NCBI GenBank assembly: GCA_021844725.1
Contig: JAKBSX010000221.1
Location: 1-5,839 of the forward strand
From: Actinomycetes bacterium
GTDB lineage: Bacteria > Actinomycetota > Acidimicrobiia > Acidimicrobiales > Acidimicrobiaceae
Length of the DNA stretch: 5,839 bases
Reading direction: 5' to 3'
Shown here: piece by piece, positions 1 through 5,596 of the stretch
Layout: each line of letters begins with the position of its first letter
Numbering within the stretch: position 1 is the stretch's first letter
Translations under genes and position numbers: made by a program
Notes under the pieces: generated by a model
What the model saw: only the letters and a program-made list of their open reading frames with translations
Told to the model about the DNA's origin: nothing
Databases searched by the model: none

Positions 1-2
1 TC

Positions 3-101
3 ATAGCCGGGAGATTTGCAGGGGAATGGGCAGATGCCTGGAACTCGCATGATCAGGAGCGGATATTGAGACTCTACGGGATGGACATGCTTTTCTTGTA
101 A
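3..101 (+). pseudogene. Fragment of an NTF2/SnoaL-like protein, cut by the window edge and by an early stop
   Basis: Frame 3 is open from the window edge to a TAA at 99-101 and encodes 32 residues. The stretch FAGEWADAWNSHDQERILRL resembles the first helix of nuclear transport factor 2/SnoaL-like proteins, where a 'W..aWn..D...il.ly.dd' pattern is usual. In that fold the first strand and the rest of the alpha+beta barrel should follow. Here the frame stops after YGMDMLFL, and nothing downstream in any frame restores the family. Many members are small ligand-binding or enzyme-like proteins of unknown substrate, so no function can be assigned. The start lies outside the window. It could be a chance match, but the spacing of the W, W, N and D residues favours a degraded gene. 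Confidence 0.4.
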
Positions 102-441
102 TTGGATCTGAATGCAGATTGGTATCAGCTTAGGGAGTCAATCGACGTCCAACGGTTTCAGGGGGAGATTAGAAGACAGTCACGATAAGAAACAGTGAGG
201 GATGGTGTGCAAGACTATCTACGCCGATATCTAAAGTGCACCTCCATTTGCAGAGTGACCGAATATTGTGGAATATGATATATTCTAAGGCTGTAAGGAT
301 CGCCTCATCTGCAGGAATTCAGTATCAAACCTTCCGCAATGCGGATACCCGGAACTTAACATTCGTCGGACAGTCTGAAGGACGGCAGAACAGCCATTAC
401 GGGGAAAAAATTATCACCGCCTGTCACACTACAGAAGAACA
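102..441. other. No supportable gene; probable decayed sequence
   Basis: These 340 bases lie between two broken genes. An open frame of 69 codons runs from 236 to 445 on the plus strand, but its protein shows no recognisable motif, has no Shine-Dalgarno site and runs 4 nt into the CBS-HEPN relic. I see no tRNA, tandem repeat or strong hairpin. The stretch most likely contains further remains of old genes. Confidence 0.5.
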
Positions 442-1248
442 ATGACCGGGGCAGTTGATAAATTCTTCGAACAGCCGCTATTCAAAGCCAAGCACCTGAT
501 GACCCGGCGGGGAGAAGTACTGACAATTCAGAAAGGGGAAAAGGAACTGCAGACAACAATCGACAAGGCGAAACGCTGTGGCTATTAGAACATTGTTGTG
601 AAAGCAGGCTCGAAATTTATCGGTCAGATCCCTGCAAGAAAACTTGAAGAAAACAATTCATGGACTGACGCGATTATAAAACTCACTCGCTACACCGTTC
701 AAGACACCTATGGAATTACGAGACTTTCAGAAATCTTTGCTACACATCTCGCGGATCAAAAAAGCATCAAAAACCCGCCGATCTATTTTGTCCTGGGCAA
801 AGACGAACACCCACTTGGAATCATGACTTACTGGGATTTGAACAGGAGATCCGTATACACCTACACATACCACATGTTGTTGAGCATCGAACAGGCCCTG
901 AAGGATCATATTGCAAAGACACATAGTGGAAAGAACAACAAAGACCATGACTGGATTGCCCACATGAATGACGGGCAATTGAAGAACCGTTTCGAATTGC
1001 ATCAGTTGTCGGGCTGGGAATCGAAGCGCCCCAAGGCATGGTATTTCTCTCAGCTTTGTGACTTTTACAATTGGGACGCTTGCGTTAAGACGAGCGAATT
1101 GCAACTGTTTTAAGAGGATGTGTTGAAAAGATGTGAGGAACTCCGGAATAAAGTAATGCATCCTGTCAATCTCATATTGGCGGGAAATTTCCGTTCACTG
1201 TACCTTCTCTGTGACAACTGCTGGTCCCCATATTCAAAAAGTGGGTGA
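442..1248 (+). pseudogene. Broken gene for a CBS-domain protein with a HEPN-like C-terminus
   Basis: One reading frame from ATG 442 to TGA 1246-1248 gives a coherent protein of 268 positions, interrupted by TAG at 586-588 (codon 49) and TAA at 1111-1113 (codon 224). Residues about 15-65 look like a first CBS motif: KAKHLMTRRGEVLTIQKG, then the stop, then NIVV and FIGQIPA. Residues 112-132, with PIYFVLG, PLGIMTYWDLN, look like the end of a second CBS motif. A helical region with an early LLSIEQALKDHI segment follows. Past the second stop the frame still reads ELRNKVMHPVNLIL, where R235-N-K-V-M-H240 fits the R-x4-H motif of HEPN ribonucleases and related folds. CBS pairs bind adenine nucleotides; HEPN domains are often RNA-cleaving toxins. 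The continuity of family-like sequence across both stops shows a decayed gene. A shorter open part starting at GTG 598 and ending at 1113 could still be translated, but it lacks the first half-domain and the R-x4-H motif. The domain calls are my recognition of motifs and were not searched. Confidence 0.65.
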
Positions 1249-1279
1249 TAGCCAAACTCAAGTCTAACTAAGAATTACT

Positions 1280-1293
1280 GTGCCTTCCGGCAC
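1280..1293 (-). terminator. Small GC-rich hairpin downstream of the GHKL ATPase gene
   Basis: Read on the minus strand this is GTGCC-GGAA-GGCAC, a perfect 5-bp stem with a GGAA loop, which fits the stable GNRA tetraloop class. It starts 15 nt after the TGA of the ATPase gene. The following minus-strand bases (AGTAATTCTTAGTT) are only moderately T-rich, so a role as terminator or 3'-end stabiliser is possible but not proven. It also lies between two convergent units. Confidence 0.35.
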
Positions 1294-1307
1294 TCAAAGC
1301 TCCAATT

Positions 1308-3590
1308 TCATAATTCTTCAACTGGGATGGCCATTGCGGACAGGACTTTTGCAAGCCTCCTCAGCTCAAGGGAGCTATCCCCATCTGAAATTACACCTTC
1401 ATCAGAAGTAGAGGTGGGCTTAATTTTCCTTTCCTCAATCTGTTTTAGAAGCAAGTAATAAGCGGCTCCTGCCACATACCTATCTTCGATTGTCTTTGCA
1501 ATGACGGAATCATGCTTACGGGCTATATTTTTCAACTCTTTGTTGTCAACGCTAACATAAATGCCCGCATTCTCGGTTTCGATGACAACCCTTCCAACTG
1601 CTTCATTATCCCATCCGAATTGTCCCCACACTACAGGATTGCCTTCCTTCGACACTGTTATGATCTTGGGGTCAACCACGCGTGTTTCAGTTGTTACTTT
1701 CTTTCGTTCATATGGATGCACACACACAACTTTACGAGATGCATCCTTTAGTCCACCTTCCTTTAGGTCTAACTCGAATCTGATCTCTTCTTCCGTCCCG
1801 ACCCGAACGGAATCCGGGCAGAAAATGTGATAAGATATCTTTCCCTTACGTAGCCTCGATGAGCTTTTCTTTGTTGTGATTCCTTTAGTGTGGATGCATC
1901 GGAAATGCTCATCCCAAGAATCTTCGTAATAAGAATCTTCAGCGTCAGTCTCGAGCCGAATAAGGGCAGTACCTCCTTTCTCGATGGGAATAGGATCTTT
2001 GCTGTTCTTGATCACCAGGTATGTTGGAGAGGCCATCAATTGAGGCGTCACTAGTTCTTGATCGGTTATTTCATCTTCTGGCTCTTGTTTTGTCTTTTCC
2101 TGTTTATCACCTTCAGTCTTCTCTCTACCTCTGCTCTTGATCAGAGCCATGAGTTCCTGATTGCTTGCTATGTATTTTCCTACCATCCTCTTTATCTTAG
2201 AAACATCTCTTTCGCTCTTCACCGAGAGCATTCTGCTCTTGCGCTCCTTTTCAAAGGAAAGTAAGTTTCTGTCTTGGCGCAAATGATTCGCTACCTCCGC
2301 CAATAGTGCTTCTTTAATTTCGCTTTCCTTGAAACGCTCCCGTGTGGTAAGCAGAAGCTCCTTCTTGGCCTGATTGGTGAGATTATCACAGTCGACTTGG
2401 ACTATCAAATAGTCATATGAATAGGGCAACTGAACTTGATCTCTTATGAAATTAGGCGATAGTCTTTCGTGCGTCTGCCCATTAAGCGTAAAATATACTG
2501 CTCCGCTTTTTGAGACAAAACCTTTGCGGACGTCTTGCCAGTTGGCTCTTTCGTCTGTTGGAGAGAGCGTCCAATAATTCAATCGTACCGATCCTTGCCT
2601 GCCCAGATTTATATCATATGAATCTGAATTCGACACTATGACCTTTTCTCCCTTACCGCCAGACCAAAGTCTACGGGCAAGACCAGAAAGGGGACGATTT
2701 CTATTCTGATAGCTCCTTCTTTCTTCATACAGTCTAATGGGCAACAAAGGGTCAAAGAGAGATTGACTCAAGTATCCCCACGCTGTACTCGCAGGTTGGA
2801 GTACATCGCTGGTCCCCTGTGGCAGGCCGTAACAAACCAATCTGACTATCGTGCCACTTTCAAATGACTTCCTAAAACCACTTGGGCTTACTGTCGGGAC
2901 AGCGCCATCGTTAGCGTTGATACAGTATTCATATATACCATGCTTGTAAATTGTAGTGGCAGTAGTTCGATCACGATATCGCACAATGCTGAATCCAATG
3001 AGGTCACTCTGCCCGGATTTCAACAGCCTTTGATGCCTCCTCGAAATTATTATGCCAAACTCACAATTGGAGAAGGACATTTGTCCCCCTTGCCCGAAGG
3101 CGCCCATAAGATAGAGCTTTGAAAGCTTGTAGTCTTCATTTAGTCCTAGTAGAGTAACTGGGAAATCAGAAGGATGTTGGCCTATCCCACTGTCCGTGAT
3201 CTCCAGAGTAGGTCTTTTAGCGTCTCCGCTATCCAGAAATCTGACTTTGATGTTGGATGCGAGTTGTGCGACTTGCTTGTCATCACACCACCTAAGATTC
3301 CCATCTTTGAATCCATATATCTCTTCAATAGCTCCTCTTGGATTTGCACAGTTCTTCAGGCCTGTATGCTGTTCCACTTCAAGTTCTATTTTCGCATCGA
3401 TGGCATTTGTGATTCTCTCGGTAATACCATCATAAGGGTTAGCCCCTGTATTGATGACTCCATAATTGCCCGGATTGTCGCCAATGGGAACCCATCTGAT
3501 TCTATCGCCAAACTCGGTAATGACTCGCTCCACTTCGTCGGTAGTATAAGCGCTCAGCAATTCATCAAGCAGTCTTTCGTACGGTTTCAT
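1308..3590 (-). CDS. GHKL-type (MutL/MORC/Hsp90-like) ATPase, putative defence or restriction-modification component
   Basis: The 760-residue product has the full ATP-binding signature of the GHKL fold. The N box is GITERITNAIDA, with E58 as the expected general base, N62 for magnesium and D65. The G1 box is LEITDSGIG (D133-x-G135-x-G137), and a glycine-rich lid GAFGQGG covers 163-169. Residues about 220-430 fit the second, S5-like transducer domain of MutL/MORC-type ATPases, ending in LLLTTRERFKESEI. A charged, probably helical or coiled linker follows (about 440-512). Residues about 516-640 look beta-rich and the last 60 residues helical; neither is recognised. No membrane segment or nuclease motif is visible. 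ATP-driven dimerisation and DNA binding are known for relatives, and similar ATPases sit in restriction-modification operons. The ATG at 3588-3590 overlaps the stop of the upstream gene as ATGA, and an AGAGGT ribosome site sits 6 nt before it, so the two are translationally coupled. The stop is TGA. The ATPase call is firm; the defence role rests on context. Confidence 0.9.
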   Translation of the reverse strand: MKPYERLLDELLSAYTTDEVERVITEFGDRIRWVPIGDNPGNYGVINTGANPYDGITERITNAIDAKIELEVEQHTGLKNCANPRGAIEEIYGFKDGNLRWCDDKQVAQLASNIKVRFLDSGDAKRPTLEITDSGIGQHPSDFPVTLLGLNEDYKLSKLYLMGAFGQGGQMSFSNCEFGIIISRRHQRLLKSGQSDLIGFSIVRYRDRTTATTIYKHGIYEYCINANDGAVPTVSPSGFRKSFESGTIVRLVCYGLPQGTSDVLQPASTAWGYLSQSLFDPLLPIRLYEERRSYQNRNRPLSGLARRLWSGGKGEKVIVSNSDSYDINLGRQGSVRLNYWTLSPTDERANWQDVRKGFVSKSGAVYFTLNGQTHERLSPNFIRDQVQLPYSYDYLIVQVDCDNLTNQAKKELLLTTRERFKESEIKEALLAEVANHLRQDRNLLSFEKERKSRMLSVKSERDVSKIKRMVGKYIASNQELMALIKSRGREKTEGDKQEKTKQEPEDEITDQELVTPQLMASPTYLVIKNSKDPIPIEKGGTALIRLETDAEDSYYEDSWDEHFRCIHTKGITTKKSSSRLRKGKISYHIFCPDSVRVGTEEEIRFELDLKEGGLKDASRKVVCVHPYERKKVTTETRVVDPKIITVSKEGNPVVWGQFGWDNEAVGRVVIETENAGIYVSVDNKELKNIARKHDSVIAKTIEDRYVAGAAYYLLLKQIEERKIKPTSTSDEGVISDGDSSLELRRLAKVLSAMAIPVEEL

Positions 3591-4072
3591 GCATTAACCT
3601 CTTGGCGGCTTCTTGTTTGCGCTATGAATTCCAGTGTATTATTCAAGAAATAGTCAACAGATTCTCCACTCGGATTGTTACCATTGGAGACCATCAAATT
3701 CCTAACTAACTTGCGCTGTTCAGTTCGAGTGATATCTCTATCCTTGAGATTGTTGACAAGCGGTTCATAAATGTTGGCCAATAGGCCATTGCTGTTTGTA
3801 ATTTTTCCTATGACTTTCCATCCTCTTGTCTTGATTCTGTTTCGTTTCCGTCTCCTTTTGCGGGAGTGCTTGGACGTATTGGCAATCGAAATATCAGCAG
3901 ATGTTGATGATAGTGCCTCTCGAGAAATCGAATCCAGCTCATAGGTGAAAACAACGAAGTCTTTCTCAAGGGATGCTTCGAGGTTTGTTGTGCTAACACC
4001 ATATTGAGCATGGATCACGTCTCTCAAATCTTCCAGAGGAATTCTAAATACCCGCTGTTCCTGAACTTTCAT
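3587..4072 (-). CDS. Small basic protein of unknown family, partner of the GHKL ATPase
   Basis: This 161-residue protein matches no family I can name. An N-terminal part (1-60) with the pattern of a small alpha/beta domain includes FRIPLEDLRDVI and KDFVVFTYELDS. It leads into a strongly basic stretch, KHSRKRRRKRNRIKTR (68-83), which suggests nucleic-acid contact. The second half (84-161) opens with GWKVIGKITNSNG and continues as predicted helices, with LVRNLMVSNG (122-131) and SVDYFLNNTLEFI (138-150). No catalytic motif, signal peptide or membrane segment is seen. It is first in a two-gene unit and its stop overlaps the start of the ATPase gene by 4 nt, so equal, coupled production is likely. 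No Shine-Dalgarno site precedes the ATG, while a TATA-like box lies 26 nt upstream, as expected for a leaderless archaeal message. Possible roles are a DNA-binding adaptor for the ATPase or an unrecognised effector; both are inference. Confidence 0.75.
   Translation of the reverse strand: MKVQEQRVFRIPLEDLRDVIHAQYGVSTTNLEASLEKDFVVFTYELDSISREALSSTSADISIANTSKHSRKRRRKRNRIKTRGWKVIGKITNSNGLLANIYEPLVNNLKDRDITRTEQRKLVRNLMVSNGNNPSGESVDYFLNNTLEFIAQTRSRQEVNA
3597..3602 (-). promoter_or_regulatory. Ribosome binding site of the GHKL ATPase gene
   Basis: The minus strand reads AGAGGT six bases ahead of the ATG at 3590, inside the end of the upstream gene. It is the clearest Shine-Dalgarno match in the window and fixes the ATPase start. 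The upstream gene has no such site, which fits a leaderless first gene followed by a gene with internal ribosome entry. Confidence 0.6.
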
Positions 4073-4081
4073 ACTTATAGG

Positions 4082-4094
4082 CTATACACTATAG
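4082..4094. repeat. Palindrome 1 of the intergenic operator candidate
   Basis: CTATA-CAC-TATAG is a perfect 5-bp inverted repeat with a 3-nt spacer. It lies between the TATA-like element and the start of the basic-protein gene. Its TATAG half also occurs directly repeated at 4076-4080 and 4098-4102. It is a candidate binding site for the ribbon-helix-helix protein. Confidence 0.45.
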
Positions 4095-4101
4095 ATTTAT
4101 A
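4095..4101. promoter_or_regulatory. Shared TATA-like element between the divergent gene pairs
   Basis: The element reads ATTTATA on the plus strand and TATAAAT on the minus strand. Its centre (4098) is 26 nt from the A of the minus-strand ATG at 4072, the usual distance from archaeal TATA box to transcription start, so that message could begin at its start codon. On the plus strand the same spacing puts a start near 4124, upstream of both candidate starts of the ribbon-helix-helix gene. A second T-rich stretch at 4147-4155 could serve a leaderless start at 4182. If the host is a bacterium, TATAAA could instead be a -10 element. Confidence 0.45.
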
Positions 4102-4114
4102 GACTTATCGTCTA
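4100..4114. repeat. Palindrome 2 of the intergenic operator candidate
   Basis: TAGAC-TTATC-GTCTA is a perfect 5-bp inverted repeat with a 5-nt spacer that overlaps the edge of the shared TATA-like element. A protein bound here would be expected to block both divergent promoters. Confidence 0.45.
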
Positions 4115-4125
4115 AAGGTTAATAG

Positions 4126-4138
4126 ACACTGAAAGTGT
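4126..4138. repeat. Palindrome 3 of the intergenic operator candidate
   Basis: ACACT-GAA-AGTGT is a perfect 5-bp inverted repeat with a 3-nt spacer, just downstream of the predicted plus-strand start of transcription. It could be an operator, or a weak hairpin in the leader RNA. Its sequence differs from the other two palindromes, which weakens the case for one common binding protein. Confidence 0.4.
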
Positions 4139-4181
4139 ACCAATGCCTTTTTATTACTCTATTGATATCAGGATATATCAG

Positions 4182-4367
4182 ATGAACAAGAGGGTCCTAG
4201 TCACATTTACAAAGGAACAATGGGATGTGATAGATTCCTTAAAAGGCCAACTTGGTCGTGGGGATGCTGGGGTCGTCAATTCCATTGTTATAAACTGGTT
4301 AATCGAAAAGGGTCTGCTGATAGAACCCAAACAGCACACTAACGCGGGCAAGAAGTCAGGGGAGTGA
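4182..4367 (+). CDS. Ribbon-helix-helix-like small DNA-binding protein, probable regulator
   Basis: From ATG 4182 the product has 61 residues. A short strand (KRVLVTF, about 3-9) is followed by a helix (KEQWDVIDSLKGQL) and a second helix (DAGVVNSIVINWLIEKGLL). This arrangement fits the ribbon-helix-helix/CopG-like fold, in which paired strands from a dimer contact the DNA major groove. I prefer 4182 over the upstream in-frame ATG at 4143 because the 13 extra residues look like untranslated AT-rich sequence and the fold begins right after MNKR. Starting at 4143 would give 74 residues. Neither start has a good Shine-Dalgarno site. The TGA stop overlaps the GTG of the methyltransferase gene by 4 nt, so the two form one unit. 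Lying next to an array of palindromes, it probably represses its own unit and perhaps the divergent one. It could also be a subunit or specificity factor of the methylase. Confidence 0.75.
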   Translation: MNKRVLVTFTKEQWDVIDSLKGQLGRGDAGVVNSIVINWLIEKGLLIEPKQHTNAGKKSGE

Positions 4368-5236
4368 GAAGACTGGCTGAAGAAATTTCAGGGCAGAGTA
4401 GCAGGAAAACTTCTATCAACAACAAGTTAAACGATCTTAACGGGAAGGAGTGGCTACAGTTCTCACGGTCATGGTGGTTTCAAACGGGCCTGGGAAAGGA
4501 GCATCCAGACACGAGCATTGAGGCCAAACACCCTGCACCATTCTCTTTCAAGGACGTTCAAAAGTTGATAAGGCAATTCACAAAACCAGGTATGACTGTG
4601 CTGGATCCATTTTGTGGAGTCGGGTCAACGCTTAAAGCAGCTGCCCTTTCTGGAAGAAATGGTATTGGAATAGACGTTTCAACGAGGTGGTGTCGACTAG
4701 CCAAAGAAAGGATCGACCAAGAAATCCCAAACCAGATAACTGCAAAACTTTCCCTAAAGGTCATAAGGGGGGATAGCGCGGTCGTGCTCAAGAAAATGGA
4801 GCAAAATAGCATAGACTTCATAGTAACAAGTCCTCCCTATTGGAACATATTGACGAAAAACCCAGATCACAAAGTACAAGAAGAGAGGGTCGAAAAGGGC
4901 TTGCTTACCAGATACTCTAGCAGCCCCAATGATCTTGGAAACATCGAAAAATACTCATTTTACCTGAAGAGGCTGACCAGAATAGTCATGTTGTCGAAAA
5001 GAGTGTTGAAGCCAGACTCATACATGGTGCTTATAGTGAGTGATTTTAGACATGGTTCTGACTTCTATCCACTACACATGCACGTATTGGATATAGGCAT
5101 CAAATCGGGACTATCTCTCAAAGGTATTCTGATACTAGTTCAAAGCCACAAGAGACTATTCCCCTATGGCTATCCTTTTGATTTTGTCCAGAATTTCCAT
5201 CATCAGTATGGCTTGATCTTCAAGAAATCGAAATGA
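4364..5236 (+). CDS. SAM-dependent DNA methyltransferase of the N6-adenine/N4-cytosine type
   Basis: The 290-residue protein carries the amino-methyltransferase motifs in the order X, I, II, III, IV. These are HPAPFSFKDVQKLI (56-69), VLDPFCGVGST (79-89) for SAM binding, GIGID with acidic D104, GD at 136-137, and the catalytic TSPPYW at 155-160. TSPPYW is typical of enzymes that methylate the exocyclic amine of cytosine or adenine; the base cannot be told from sequence alone. Residues 161-200, with LGNIEKYSFYLKRL, replace a large target-recognition domain, and none is obvious elsewhere, so the enzyme is compact. A Trm11-like RNA methylase is a possible alternative because the motif I region is similar. 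The start is GTG 4364, overlapping the previous stop as GTGA. AGGGGA directly abuts it, too close for a normal ribosome site, so translation probably relies on re-initiation. With the ATPase gene opposite, a self-marking role in a restriction-like system is inferred. Confidence 0.88.
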   Translation: MRRLAEEISGQSSRKTSINNKLNDLNGKEWLQFSRSWWFQTGLGKEHPDTSIEAKHPAPFSFKDVQKLIRQFTKPGMTVLDPFCGVGSTLKAAALSGRNGIGIDVSTRWCRLAKERIDQEIPNQITAKLSLKVIRGDSAVVLKKMEQNSIDFIVTSPPYWNILTKNPDHKVQEERVEKGLLTRYSSSPNDLGNIEKYSFYLKRLTRIVMLSKRVLKPDSYMVLIVSDFRHGSDFYPLHMHVLDIGIKSGLSLKGILILVQSHKRLFPYGYPFDFVQNFHHQYGLIFKKSK

Positions 5237-5311
5237 GTAGTCATATATCCTATTGAAACATGAACTTCTAGTGGTGTGATTCAAAACCCTCTTCTGCCTT
5301 TTTGACCGAAA

Positions 5312-5348
5312 GATTCGAATCCATGGACAGACATACCCTTGTCCATGG
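5312..5348. repeat. Abutting palindromes upstream of the transposase relic
   Basis: GATTCGAATC (5312-5321) is a perfect 10-bp palindrome. It shares its last base with CCATGGAC (5321-5328), which is repeated inverted as GTCCATGG (5341-5348) after 12 nt. The second arm contains the presumed ATG of the transposase relic (5345). This may be part of an insertion-sequence end or a hairpin over the transposase start. The rest of 5237-5344, just after the methyltransferase gene, holds only a short T-run (5299-5303) that might help end transcription. Confidence 0.4.
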
Positions 5349-5596
5349 TATTGCATGTCCGTGAACTTGCAAATGAGGAGGGGCAGCGCCTCTCTAGGCT
5401 TGCAAAAAGAACAAACAATGTTGTGACACTGAGAAGGGCAGAGGTACTCCTCCAATAGGCACAAGGGTTCACCCCTCCCAAGATAGCAGAGCTGCTCGGC
5501 CTGACGGTGGAATGGGTCAGGCACATAATAAACGAATTCAATGCCAGCGGCTTCGATCTGAAAACACTGTTTCAATTCTTACCATGTGTGGTGTAG
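5345..5596 (+). pseudogene. IS630-family transposase, N-terminal remnant
   Basis: The frame from ATG 5345 reads as the N-terminal DNA-binding part of an IS630-type transposase. RRAEVLL comes before an in-frame TAG (5456-5458), and AQGFTPPKIAELLGLTVEWV then RHIINEFNASGF follow it. This is the usual 'RrA..lL...G....IA..lg.....Vr..i..f...Gl' helix-turn-helix pattern. After FDLKTL the family match ends, and the frame stops at TAG 5594-5596. The expected linker and the DDE catalytic domain of roughly 200 residues are absent from the window, so this is a truncated, inactive copy. It marks past insertion-sequence activity next to the methyltransferase gene. A serine or glutamine codon is the likely ancestor of the TAG. 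Confidence 0.75.

Noticed and set aside
236..445. 69-codon open frame on the plus strand
   Set aside because: No recognisable motif or ribosome site, and it runs into the CBS-HEPN frame; most likely chance openness in decayed sequence.
727..1161. 144-codon minus-strand frame opposite the CBS-HEPN relic
   Set aside because: It mirrors a plus-strand frame with clear CBS-like and HEPN-like sequence, and its own protein is not family-like.
4143..4181. Upstream ATG as start of the ribbon-helix-helix gene
   Set aside because: The added 13 residues look non-coding and precede the expected strand of the fold; kept as an alternative start only.
5308..5330. ATTCGAATCC resembling a tRNA T-loop
   Set aside because: The flanking bases do not form a T-stem, and no acceptor, anticodon or D arms can be built around it.
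5569..5585. GTTTCAATTC, similar to the start of some archaeal CRISPR repeats
   Set aside because: It occurs only once, with no spaced copies in the window.
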